Source: Clostridiales bacterium
GTDB taxonomy: Bacteria; Bacillota; Clostridia; Oscillospirales; CAG-272
Assembly (NCBI GenBank): GCA_022793655.1
Contig: JAAWDG010000010.1
Coordinates: 1-64,000 of the forward strand
DNA: 64,000 nt
Reading direction: 5' to 3'
Position numbers and translations under genes: made by a program. Below the pieces are notes generated by a model. It saw only the letters and a program-made list of their open reading frames with translations, ran no database searches and was not told the DNA's origin. Positions 16,943-24,311 of this stretch are shown in pieces (positions within the stretch are counted from its first letter, which is position 1; every line of letters starts with the position of its first letter).

Positions 16943-17598
16943 CCATGAACCTTCGGATCATAAGCGGCACTGTCAGCTGTTTCTTTGATTAACTGGATCA
17001 TCTTTTTCTCTGTGCGATCAAGTGTTAAAAAATAGGTTTTGTACACTTTAAACTCATCCTCACTTACACCCAAAGCGGTTGTAATAGCCTCCGTTGTCAT
17101 ACCCCTTTGCAAAAGTGTAGTGTACTCTTCGTTAAACCTTCGTTGTATCGCTCCAAGTGAATGAAAAGACAGATCATTCTGCGGCTTTTTCAAATCCTCC
17201 CGGTCTTGCTTTTGCCACAGCTTAAGCCCTAACCCCCAGTTGGTGGCAACGCACTTGACCATCGCCCGCTGGGTTGCATTATGTACGTCTGATTGCGCGA
17301 TTTTGTCCATTTGGACGTCACGTGAACCGTCTATCACCGGATAAGTAATCTCGCGGCGGTCGCCATCAATCTCTACGAACACATGCACCTCTGGCAGTTT
17401 GTCGGCCGACAAAAAGAGAGAATGCCCATCCGGCCCATAGAGATTTCCATAAATGACCTTTTCAGCGCCATTCTCATACAGCAAATACAGCGTGTCCGAC
17501 CAAGCGACATAGTCGCAGCTAAACTTCTGATTTCCTTTTTGGCTGATATATGGATCAATATCCAGATTATACAGTTCTTTGAATGATTTTAATGCCAT
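16939..17598 (-). CDS. Sak3/DUF1071-type single-strand annealing protein (219 aa)
   Basis: Residues 15-145 fit the Sak3 (DUF1071) annealase family: KFSCDYVAWSDTLYLLYE, then KLPEVHVFVEIDGD, then SDVHNATQRAMVKCVATNWG. The start at 17598 follows AGGAGGA. The C-terminal third is variable and helical, as usual. The protein would coat and anneal complementary single strands made by the adjacent exonuclease, giving the phage its own recombination pathway. Confidence 0.8.
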   Translation of the reverse strand: MALKSFKELYNLDIDPYISQKGNQKFSCDYVAWSDTLYLLYENGAEKVIYGNLYGPDGHSLFLSADKLPEVHVFVEIDGDRREITYPVIDGSRDVQMDKIAQSDVHNATQRAMVKCVATNWGLGLKLWQKQDREDLKKPQNDLSFHSLGAIQRRFNEEYTTLLQRGMTTEAITTALGVSEDEFKVYKTYFLTLDRTEKKMIQLIKETADSAAYDPKVHG

Positions 17599-17866
17599 CT
17601 ATCTTTCCTCCTGCCTTTTTTAGTGCTTCTACTTTGCGCTCTAAGCGGCGTATCACCTCGCTCTGCTGGTTGATGAGCTGCACCATCTCTTCTGGATCCG
17701 TTTCTTCGCAGTCCCTGCCGCAGCGGGGGCAAACGGGTATCTGGGTCTCGGTATAAATCGATACGCCGTGGCATTCCCCCAAGCGTTCTTCTATCTCTCG
17801 CACATTTACGTCCTCTTCTGCATAGGCCTGATCACAGTGGGCGCAATAATAATATTCTGTATACAT
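17567..17866 (-). CDS. Zinc-ribbon and coiled-coil phage protein (99 aa)
   Basis: The N-terminus MYTEYYYCAHCDQAY has one Cys pair and VCPRCGRDCEET supplies the second, forming a rubredoxin-like knuckle. Residues 58-90 form a coiled coil (QLINQQSEVIRRLERKVEAL). Its end overlaps the annealase start by 32 bases. No specific function is known; it is typical of Firmicutes phage early operons. Confidence 0.55.
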   Translation of the reverse strand: MYTEYYYCAHCDQAYAEEDVNVREIEERLGECHGVSIYTETQIPVCPRCGRDCEETDPEEMVQLINQQSEVIRRLERKVEALKKAGGKIDGIKIIQRTV

Positions 17867-17868
17867 AG

Positions 17869-18078
17869 TTACACCCTCGCTGGCACGCAGCAGGTTTTCT
17901 CGAAGCCCTTTGACTTGTACTCTTTATTATTTACGATTTGCATAACCTGATTGGTTTCTAAATCAAAATTTAGCCGCTGCTTAAGTTTTTGATTCTCTTG
18001 TTTTAACTCCCTGTTTTCCGCTTGTAGTTTCCGAATCAGTTTTCCTTGCTCATTCAGCGTCTTTTGGTTCAAATCCAT
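17869..18078 (-). CDS. Short coiled-coil phage protein (69 aa)
   Basis: Residues 5-40 form a leucine-rich coiled coil (LIRKLQAENRELKQENQKL) with heptad spacing. The C-terminal 25 residues are basic and end in KTCCVPARV. It lies two bases before the zinc-ribbon gene. I do not recognise a family; a small scaffold or regulator is plausible. Confidence 0.5.
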   Translation of the reverse strand: MDLNQKTLNEQGKLIRKLQAENRELKQENQKLKQRLNFDLETNQVMQIVNNKEYKSKGFEKTCCVPARV

Positions 18079-18136
18079 TTGTATTCCCTGCTTTCTTCGT
18101 TGTTCATTTTACTGCTTCTCTTTCGCTTCCATGCAT

Positions 18137-18466
18137 TCAAACGTCCACAGCAAAATCCGTCTTGATCAGATTTTTCTGCTTAAGCCGCTGAATTTTAATC
18201 AGACGATTTTCCAAATCACCCACGTCGATGCCCCATGCTTCAAAAGCAGTCGCCGTATCAACGCATGCAAAACCGCGACATTCTACCCCTTTTTCGTCCA
18301 TCCGCTGACGTGCTATTTTTTTATACCGCGCCAGCGTCGCTGTTCCGCTCAAGCCAAACAACGCCGCAATCTCTTTGTTCCCGATCTCTGGGTAATTCCA
18401 GTAGATGTACAACGCCGTTTCCATGTTCTTCACCGGCCTGATTTTCGTTTTGACAATCGATTCCAT
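18137..18466 (-). CDS. Helix-turn-helix phage protein (109 aa)
   Basis: Residues 22-55 (YIYWNYPEIGNKEIAALFGLSGTATLARYKK) read as a helix-turn-helix. The second half is mixed and ends in a basic helix (IKIQRLKQKNLIKTD). A DNA-binding regulator or excision-type factor is possible. It is the second gene of the leftward early operon, behind the Cro-like gene. Confidence 0.5.
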   Translation of the reverse strand: MESIVKTKIRPVKNMETALYIYWNYPEIGNKEIAALFGLSGTATLARYKKIARQRMDEKGVECRGFACVDTATAFEAWGIDVGDLENRLIKIQRLKQKNLIKTDFAVDV

Positions 18467-18492
18467 GTCTTCTCCTTATTTCTCGTCTTTTC

Positions 18493-18684
18493 TTACTTTA
18501 ATAGTTCTTCAAGTGGGCATTCCAGCAATCGGGCGATTTCTGCTCCGATTTGTAATGACGGATTTTTCGTTCCCCGCTCAATTTGGCACAGCATCGCTTG
18601 TGAAATGCCAGCATTTTCGGCCACATAGGCTTGTGTCATGTTCTTTTGTTCGCGAATCTTACGAATGTTTTCACCTACACTCAC
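18493..18684 (-). CDS. Cro-like XRE-family regulator (63 aa)
   Basis: Starts at GTG behind TTGGAGGTGG. The whole protein is one HTH_3 domain: MSVGENIRKIREQKNMTQAY, then AENAGISQAMLCQIERGTKN, then LECPLEELLK. It heads the leftward early operon, which is where a Cro-type switch protein would lie. Its target sites are not clear in the flanking DNA. Confidence 0.75.
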   Translation of the reverse strand: MSVGENIRKIREQKNMTQAYVAENAGISQAMLCQIERGTKNPSLQIGAEIARLLECPLEELLK

Positions 18685-18749
18685 TTATTCCACCTCCAAA
18701 ATGTTATGTATAGATAAACTTGTTTTTTCCATTTTTTGGTACCTCTTTC

Positions 18750-18778
18750 TTGTATTTTGTCATTTTCTATGGTATTAT
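18750..18778 (+). promoter_or_regulatory. Candidate promoter for the 18,832 gene
   Basis: TTGTAT (18750-18755), a 17-bp spacer and TATTAT (18773-18778), about 55 bases before the start codon of the rightward gene. It is divergent from the Cro-like gene. Confidence 0.5.
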
Positions 18779-18831
18779 TAGGGTGTAATCCTTAACGCGG
18801 TTAAATTATTTCAGCTGAAAGGAAATAATTA

Positions 18832-19041
18832 ATGAAAGACTACAGTCAATTCATCACATATTTATCAGAGCATTCGTCCGAGTTTGCATATGACATCCTC
18901 AATGATATACATGAGGTGCCAGAAGATAAGAGACATCTAAGCGCAGAAGAATGGAGGCTTATTACTGAATTTGTCGCTCATTATCAGAGTTCGCTGCTTC
19001 GCCAGTATCATAACTGGATGAAGGATGCTGAATCAGATTAA
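18832..19041 (+). CDS. Prophage hypothetical protein (69 aa)
   Basis: ATG follows GAAAGGAAATAATT. The product (MKDYSQFITYLSEHSSEFAY) is acidic and helical with no membrane span or Cys. It is transcribed rightward, against the early operon, so it may be expressed in the lysogen. No family recognised. Confidence 0.5.
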   Translation: MKDYSQFITYLSEHSSEFAYDILNDIHEVPEDKRHLSAEEWRLITEFVAHYQSSLLRQYHNWMKDAESD

Positions 19042-19092
19042 TAGCAATTCTAATAAATAACAAAAATTCTATCGCATTGAAAGTGTGTACAA

Positions 19093-19419
19093 ATGTACTA
19101 TTTGTCTAAAAAGGCTCGCAAAGCCCTCAAAGTTTTAAATTCAGCTGACCATTTTGAAGAATATTCGCTTCCTAAAAAATGCGACCACTTCCGCGCTGAT
19201 TCTCTGGTGAGGCAGGGTTTGGCCGAATGGTTTCAGCTTGTTCCAAAAGGCAAAGAAGATTTTCCATATGGTCTGCGCGGCTTACGAATTACGCCAGAAG
19301 GAGAAGACGCCTTGCGCAACTTCTTTGTTCAGTCTTTGCTGACCTGCATACCGATCATACTTTCTATTGCATCGTTCGGTTTCTCTGTATTTACTTTTGT
19401 GTATACGCGTTTGGGCTGA
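19093..19419 (+). CDS. Winged-helix-like protein with C-terminal membrane anchor (108 aa)
   Basis: Residues 1-80 read like a small winged helix (MYYLSKKARKALKVL ... LRITPEGEDALRNFF). Residues 85-105 form one hydrophobic span (CIPIILSIASFGFSVFTFV). The ribosome binding site is weak. Its last 30 codons overlap, on the opposite strand, the end of the 19,329-19,625 gene. It forms a rightward pair with the 69-residue gene before it. A membrane-tethered sensor or exclusion role is speculation. Confidence 0.5.
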   Translation: MYYLSKKARKALKVLNSADHFEEYSLPKKCDHFRADSLVRQGLAEWFQLVPKGKEDFPYGLRGLRITPEGEDALRNFFVQSLLTCIPIILSIASFGFSVFTFVYTRLG

Positions 19420-19625
19420 AAATCGCCGCATAATCGTCGGCCACATAGAGTAATCACATGGTTAGTCGCAACATTTAGAAACTTTGTTTCGTAATCACAA
19501 TACTGGCATGCGTGGCCAAGCCATCCGCCCGATTGTAAATGTAAGATTTGTTCTTCGAGTGTTTCATTTTGCGCTTTGAGCAACTTAATTTGATGTTTAA
19601 GCTCTGTTATTTTTTCTTGCTTCAT
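19329..19625 (-). CDS. Coiled-coil/Cys-pair phage protein from the leftward immunity promoter (98 aa)
   Basis: ATG at 19625 follows GAAGGGGGAAAG. Residues 3-33 are a coiled coil (ITELKHQIKLLKAQNETLEE). Two Cys pairs follow (CQYC and CGRRLCGDFQPK). The gene starts about 30 bases downstream of the perfect leftward promoter at 19,660-19,688, which carries a repressor-operator half-site. Its C-terminal 30 codons overlap the convergent membrane-protein gene. Function unknown. Confidence 0.55.
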   Translation of the reverse strand: MKQEKITELKHQIKLLKAQNETLEEQILHLQSGGWLGHACQYCDYETKFLNVATNHVITLCGRRLCGDFQPKRVYTKVNTEKPNDAIESMIGMQVSKD

Positions 19626-19659
19626 CTTTCCCCCTTCCCTTGGCGATTTGCTTGGTTAT

Positions 19660-19688
19660 AGTATATCCTACATTTGTAAGAATGTCAA
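19660..19688 (-). promoter_or_regulatory. Leftward immunity-region promoter
   Basis: Consensus TTGACA (19683-19688), a 17-bp spacer and TATACT (19660-19665), read leftward. The spacer contains one half of the inverted repeat described at 19,672-19,706, so repressor binding would block it. Confidence 0.75.
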
Positions 19689-19706
19689 TGAATAAATCTT
19701 ACAAAT
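19672..19706. promoter_or_regulatory. Candidate operator of the phage repressor
   Basis: A 10-bp inverted repeat, ATTTGTAAGA at 19672-19681 and TCTTACAAAT at 19697-19706, with 15 bp between the arms. One arm lies in the spacer of the leftward promoter and the other about 40 bases before the repressor start, so it could serve both repression and autoregulation. Confidence 0.65.
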
Positions 19707-19745
19707 GATAGATTTTCTGTTTTGTATAAAAAGGAGGTGATTTAT

Positions 19746-20111
19746 TTGGTAAACATAGACAAAATCAAATCGTTAGCAAAAGAAAAAGGCATAAGTATCG
19801 CATTTATTTGCTCCAAAATTGGACAACAACGCGGTTATCTAAACGATGTAAAACAAGGCAAAACATCTATTGCGCCGGATCGCTTGCAAATCATTGCAGA
19901 TATCCTGAATACTACGCCTGAATATCTCAAAGATGAAACCGACATAAAAGAAAAGCCCGTCCATGCAGAGATGGACGAGCCAGGGCAGGATTTAATTGTA
20001 GTTCATCGGAATGGACAAAGAATCGTGTATCACATTACCGATGAAAAGCTAAAAGCGTTAGAACCGCTTCTAAAAGAGTTAGAGGCTAACAGCGACGATA
20101 TCGATCTTTAA
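19746..20111 (+). CDS. CI-like XRE-family phage repressor (121 aa)
   Basis: The TTG at 19746 is the chosen start because AAGGAGGTGA ends six bases upstream; the longer frame would start inside the leader. Residues 1-65 form an XRE helix-turn-helix (IKSLAKEKGISIAFICSKIG ... ILNTTPEYLKD). The C-terminus is short and acidic and lacks the LexA-type Ser-Lys peptidase, so induction is likely through another protein. The ImmA-like peptidase encoded convergently next to it is the obvious candidate. Confidence 0.75.
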   Translation: MVNIDKIKSLAKEKGISIAFICSKIGQQRGYLNDVKQGKTSIAPDRLQIIADILNTTPEYLKDETDIKEKPVHAEMDEPGQDLIVVHRNGQRIVYHITDEKLKALEPLLKELEANSDDIDL

Positions 20112-20727
20112 CCTGTTCAATAAAAGGAAGGAATTGATGGTATACTGCCCTCTCCTTTGGCGAAAGCAAAAAGCAGGACTTGCCGCGGGTGGCGATAAAC
20201 TCTTTTTCCCGCGCATAGAGCAGTTCCATACGCTTAGCCCGCCATTTGGCAGATTCCAGGCTGATATCGCATAAGGACGCGATATCCTCTGCCGCATGAA
20301 TATCAAGCGCCCACAAAACACAAGCTGGCGCTAAAATGCGGGAAGCGATGATGTTCGCCTGCGTTTCGATGTCGCCGTCTTTTTCGCTTGGTTCCCTGTT
20401 GCGGAAAGTCGGCGTTTCACTTACGTCACCCCGGAGAATATGGCCGTATTCATGCAGAATGGTAAAGCGGGAGCGTTGCGGCGTGCATGTTTCATCATAA
20501 AATATGTAGCATGTTTGCCCTATACGCACCGAAAAACCATCGTTATTGGCCATGCTTTGCATAAGCCCCATTTCGGTAAGCAAATCCCGCCCCTGGGCGT
20601 AGGAGCGCAAAAGAATCCCTTCCTTTTTCACTAACATACTGGCTTTCACCGGCAAAGACCGTATGTTCTGTTTGATTAGCGTTTCCCAGCCGGTGTCTCT
20701 TGATTGCTGATACTTTTTGTAATTCAT
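20086..20727 (-). CDS. ImmA/IrrE-family metallopeptidase (213 aa)
   Basis: The zinc motif HEYGH lies in RFTILHEYGHILRGD at about residues 91-95, followed by ETQANIIASRILAP, the usual helix with the third ligand. The family cleaves XRE repressors such as ImmR to switch prophages and mobile elements on. Unusually the gene converges on the repressor gene (26-base overlap at the ends) instead of sharing its operon. Start at 20727 follows CGGAGGTTG. Confidence 0.8.
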   Translation of the reverse strand: MNYKKYQQSRDTGWETLIKQNIRSLPVKASMLVKKEGILLRSYAQGRDLLTEMGLMQSMANNDGFSVRIGQTCYIFYDETCTPQRSRFTILHEYGHILRGDVSETPTFRNREPSEKDGDIETQANIIASRILAPACVLWALDIHAAEDIASLCDISLESAKWRAKRMELLYAREKEFIATRGKSCFLLSPKERAVYHQFLPFIEQVKDRYRRC

Positions 20728-20915
20728 CGTTTTTCAACCTCCGATCTATAAGTCAATTATAGTCGAAGAATGTCGATAAGACTATTGTAAAATACTGGTA
20801 AGTAATTCAAGCAATCATTTGGTTTACAGTCATACCAAGGCCGAACAGCACTTTAAAGCAAACTATATTTATTTTTGAGTTAAATTCAAGGAATTGTTGA
20901 AAAGGACAAAAACGC

Positions 20916-22139
20916 ATGAATACCAAAGTCAAAAAAACAGTAGTAACCATTTTCAGAATTATTTCGGCGTTTTGTGACGCTGCATGCATCAATTATCTCT
21001 TAACTTACATATTTGATCTATGCCACCCCAGCCACAGCGGATTTTCACCAACCAACATATATTTAGCTTTTATCGTCTCACTGGCCATTGTGATTGGATT
21101 GTATAAAGAAAAATTCATACTATGGCGCTATTGTACATACGGTGCTATTTTATTTTTATATATTATTTTGGCCTCAGCAAATATATCCATTCCTGTTGCG
21201 CTTTGGTTTACAATCATGAACTGCATCTACCTTCTGCCTGGTATCGCGATAACTATTGGTATAAAGATATCAACTAAGAAAAAAATACAAGCTGAAAACA
21301 ACTCTGTCAAACCGCAAATAGATATTGATTCCGTAAAAAATGATGAAAATGGTAAAGAAGAGCCACTTAGCACACCAGAGTCCTCCTTATGTGACACAAT
21401 GAATGAAAAAGCTGATTTAGAAAATATAGAACAAAAGGAAGGAATAGTACCAATGGCTGCTCCCAAATCAACAAAGCGTTTTTGTAAACAATGCGGCAGT
21501 GAGATTGATTCCAACACAAAAATATGCGCAGGGTGTGGTAAACACTATTTCAGAACAAAAAATGTGCTCAAGAAAATACCTGTCATTGTCTTATCACTCC
21601 TTCTTTGTGTTTCTATTGCCGTCAATGTTCTTTCGATTATGGAATATAAAAAACAATTATCGTCCATTCAAATATATGAAACGCGAATCTCTTCACTAAA
21701 AAAATTAGTATCTGAATACCAAGATAAAGCAAATAAGCTGCAAAAAGAAATAGACAAAGCAACAGCGACAACAGAATCCACTCCCACTAGCCGTGAAGGA
21801 CTGGCTGATTCGGGTGAATTTGATACAGTTTCTGCTTTTAAAACAGCCGTCGAAAGAAATCCAACCACAATGAAAAATACGATTGTAACTGTAAATTGTT
21901 ACATCGTTAGAACCAGTTCTGTTATATGTGGCGTGGACAGAGATGATATAGATACGGCTTCACGATGGATGTTAACAAGTGGAGATATTCCACCACTATT
22001 AGCGCCCTCCATATCCATAACAATGAGAGATGATACGCAAAATCGCGTAGTAGACGAAGACTATGTAAAGTTAACCGGCATTTACACAGGCGGAAAAATC
22101 ATTGACGCTACCTACGAAATGATTGAGGCAGCCGATTAA
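20916..22139 (+). CDS. Multi-span membrane protein with zinc ribbon and OB-like C-terminus (407 aa)
   Basis: Residues 8-125 contain four or five hydrophobic spans. An acidic linker follows (about 125-185), then a zinc ribbon at about 190-210 (CKQCGSEIDSNTKICAGCGK), one more span (about 218-240), a coiled coil (about 245-280) and a C-terminal beta-rich domain (from DTVSAFKTAVERN) that resembles the tRNA_anti-like OB domain of Firmicutes membrane proteins. It lies between the immunity genes and the integrase, where prophages often carry lysogeny-expressed cargo such as exclusion or defence genes. Function is unknown. A terminator follows. Confidence 0.6.
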   Translation: MNTKVKKTVVTIFRIISAFCDAACINYLLTYIFDLCHPSHSGFSPTNIYLAFIVSLAIVIGLYKEKFILWRYCTYGAILFLYIILASANISIPVALWFTIMNCIYLLPGIAITIGIKISTKKKIQAENNSVKPQIDIDSVKNDENGKEEPLSTPESSLCDTMNEKADLENIEQKEGIVPMAAPKSTKRFCKQCGSEIDSNTKICAGCGKHYFRTKNVLKKIPVIVLSLLLCVSIAVNVLSIMEYKKQLSSIQIYETRISSLKKLVSEYQDKANKLQKEIDKATATTESTPTSREGLADSGEFDTVSAFKTAVERNPTTMKNTIVTVNCYIVRTSSVICGVDRDDIDTASRWMLTSGDIPPLLAPSISITMRDDTQNRVVDEDYVKLTGIYTGGKIIDATYEMIEAAD

Positions 22140-22247
22140 AATCCCAAGGCTTCCGTCGGGCGTATAAATGGTACGGGAAAGAATAAAAAGAAAGCCGGCG
22201 AAACATTGACATAAAAACATTATTATTATACAATAAAATAAAAACAC

Positions 22248-22276
22248 AAAAGCCCCGCTTTATGCAGGGCTTTTTT
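22248..22276 (+). terminator. Terminator between the membrane-protein gene and the integrase
   Basis: AAAAGCCC...GGGCTTTT hairpin with a short TTTAT loop and a run of six T. The integrase ribosome binding site (TTAGGAG) begins directly after the T run. Confidence 0.75.
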
Positions 22277-22287
22277 AGGAGAAATTT

Positions 22288-23418
22288 ATGCCTATTTATA
22301 AAATGCAGGGAAAAAAGGACGGCCTTCAAAAATATCGGGTTCGCATCAACTATACCACCGCACTTGGTGAGGCAAAACAAATCGACCGGGTTGCCTATGG
22401 ACTGGAAGAAGCCAAAGAACTGGAAAGACGGCTAAATTATGAAATCCACAACCAAGGCGTCCCCCAAAAAATGACCTTGCAGACATTGTTTGAAGAATAT
22501 GTCAAGGCAAAATCCCGTGAGCTGCGAGAAAGCACACTGGATAAAAGCAAGCGTATTGTCAACCAGCATATTCTTCCTACCTTGGGCAACATATCCTTAG
22601 ATAAGCTTACCCGGCCTGTCCTACAAAAATGGAAAATAGAGATCGAAGATAAGAATTTAGCTCTCAAAACCCGACAAAATACTTATACGGCTCTTCGTTC
22701 ACTGCTCAACTATGCGGTCAGTATGGAATACATTCCTAAAAACCCTCTGGTCAGTCTTGGGAATTTTAAAGACGCGAACGCCACCCGTCCCGAAATAAAT
22801 TACTACACGCCGGAAGAATTTATTCAATTTATCGAAGCTGCCCGTACGTGCGCACAGGAAAAAGGGATTGCAGAGTGGGATTACTATGTATTCTTTAACA
22901 TTGCCTTTTATACCGGCCTAAGAAAAGGCGAAATTTACGCGTTAACGTGGAACGACATACAGCAAGATTCATTGGAAGTAAAACGCAGTATAACGCAAAA
23001 ATTAAAGGGTGCGGATCGGGAAACTCCACCTAAAAATAAATCCTCTTATCGTACCCTCCAGCTTCCCAAACCATTGATAACGGTATTAGACGAACATAAA
23101 AAGCGCTGTAAAAAAGTTTCGGGTTTTAAAAACAGTGACAAAATATGCGGCGGCAAACGTTGTATCCGGGATACCAGCCTACAAAATAAAAACAAGCACT
23201 ACGCCGAGCTGGCCGGCGTAAAAACTATACGGATCCATGATTTCAGACACAGCCACGCCTCCTTGCTGGCCAATGAGGGGATTAATATACAGGAGATCGC
23301 CAGACGGTTAGGACACGCTAAAATTGAAATGACCTGGAATACCTATTCCCATTTGTACCCCCGGGAAGAGGAAAGAGCCGTCAATATTTTAAACAAAATT
23401 GAAACAAACACAAGATAA
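22288..23418 (+). CDS. Tyrosine-family phage integrase (376 aa)
   Basis: N-terminal arm-binding domain at about 1-55 (MPIYKMQGKKDGLQKYRVRI), SAM-like core-binding domain at about 60-165, catalytic domain from about 175. Catalytic residues are visible: Arg in FYTGLRKGEIYALTW, His-x-x-Arg in IHDFRHSHASLL, His in RRLGHAKIEMT, and the Tyr nucleophile in NTYSHLY. The gene ends about 65 bases from the 3' end of the tmRNA gene, which is the evident attachment site. Direct repeats AACGTGTAA at 23420 and 23431 after the stop may be arm-type binding sites. Confidence 0.92.
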   Translation: MPIYKMQGKKDGLQKYRVRINYTTALGEAKQIDRVAYGLEEAKELERRLNYEIHNQGVPQKMTLQTLFEEYVKAKSRELRESTLDKSKRIVNQHILPTLGNISLDKLTRPVLQKWKIEIEDKNLALKTRQNTYTALRSLLNYAVSMEYIPKNPLVSLGNFKDANATRPEINYYTPEEFIQFIEAARTCAQEKGIAEWDYYVFFNIAFYTGLRKGEIYALTWNDIQQDSLEVKRSITQKLKGADRETPPKNKSSYRTLQLPKPLITVLDEHKKRCKKVSGFKNSDKICGGKRCIRDTSLQNKNKHYAELAGVKTIRIHDFRHSHASLLANEGINIQEIARRLGHAKIEMTWNTYSHLYPREEERAVNILNKIETNTR

Positions 23419-23419
23419 A

Positions 23420-23439
23420 AACGTGTAAAAAACGTGTAA
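23420..23439 (+). repeat. Paired 9-bp direct repeats next to the attachment site
   Basis: AACGTGTAA occurs at 23420-23428 and 23431-23439, just after the integrase stop codon and about 45 bp from the tmRNA 3' end. Position and spacing are those of integrase arm-type sites; the role is inferred. Confidence 0.35.
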
Positions 23440-23446
23440 GCAAAAT

Positions 23447-23475
23447 AAAAAAGCCTTGATTTTCAAGACTTTTTT
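23447..23475. terminator. Bidirectional terminator between integrase and tmRNA
   Basis: AAAAAAG, CTTGA, TTT loop, TCAAG, CTTTTTT: a hairpin with one mismatch and A/T runs on both sides. It can end the rightward integrase transcript and the leftward tmRNA transcript. Confidence 0.6.
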
Positions 23476-23482
23476 ATCATAA

Positions 23483-23833
23483 TGGTGGAGACGAGGGGAG
23501 TTGAACCCCTGTCCGCACATTCTTCCTCAAGACCTTCTCCCGGTACAGTCAGTCTATTGTATTTCCCTTGATGCCGCGGGCTGACACGCCGCGCATTTCG
23601 GTATTTCGCTAAGGTGTGACGGGGCCGCGAAAAAACCTCCGTTCACATTTACCGCGTTTCTAACACCCGCTTATCCGTCCGCGGTATACGGGGCGGATGC
23701 GCATGCCCTTAGGCTGCGAGAGCTACTTTATTATCGTTAGCGTTTAATTTTAAGGTTGGGACTTTTCAGAGATTTCCCAGCTCTACCGGCTTATATCCTG
23801 ATTCTTAATACACGTCGAAACCCTTACGTCCCC
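23483..23833 (-). ncRNA. ssrA: Transfer-messenger RNA (tmRNA)
   Basis: Read leftward, the 5' end GGGGACG (23833) pairs with CGTCTCC before ACCA at the 3' end (23483), including the G3-U pair that specifies alanine. The T arm GGTTCAACTCC is intact. The tag frame at 23741-23709 reads ANDNKVALAA then TAA, so the tag is (A)ANDNKVALAA. tmRNA rescues stalled ribosomes with SmpB. Its 3' end is the prophage integration site, and integration has left a complete gene at this junction. Confidence 0.95.
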
Positions 23834-23894
23834 TTACGTGAGAGTGTTATTCTACCACACATCTTTACAAAAATCAAGGGGAATTTTCTGGCAC

Positions 23895-24311
23895 TTATTT
23901 TGCCTTTGATTCGCAATATATACAGCGATATAACCCTTGTTCTCTGTCGGTTAATTTAAAAACGTGCGGCAATGCCTGCTCGACCGAAGTAATACAACGT
24001 GGATTTTTGCAGCGAATGATACCCGTCACCTTCTCTGGCAGCGAAAGATGCTTTCGTTCAGATACTTTGCCGTCTTTAATAATATTAACCGTAATGCCTG
24101 GATCCAAATATCCTAAAATATCAAGATCCAAATCAATCACTTCAAAAACCTTTAAAATGTCTTTTTTCCCATGCTTTTGGCTGTCTGCATTTTTTATCAC
24201 CGCCACCGTACATGCCAAATCCGCTAATCCTAACGCATCATAAATTTCCATGCATTTTCCTGCGGTAATATGATCGAGCACAATGCCGTTCTTAATCTGT
24301 CCCACAATCAT
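23895..24311 (-). CDS. pyrI: Aspartate carbamoyltransferase regulatory chain
   Basis: N-terminal allosteric domain ([20 protein letters not shown]) and C-terminal zinc domain with four Cys (CKNPRCIT ... YRCIYC). It binds PyrB and lets CTP or ATP tune the enzyme. Length (138) is slightly below the usual 150. Its ATG overlaps the pyrB stop (ATGA). It is the last gene of the pyr operon, and its end is 61 bases from the 5' end of ssrA. Confidence 0.93.
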   Translation of the reverse strand: MIVGQIKNGIVLDHITAGKCMEIYDALGLADLACTVAVIKNADSQKHGKKDILKVFEVIDLDLDILGYLDPGITVNIIKDGKVSERKHLSLPEKVTGIIRCKNPRCITSVEQALPHVFKLTDREQGLYRCIYCESKAK

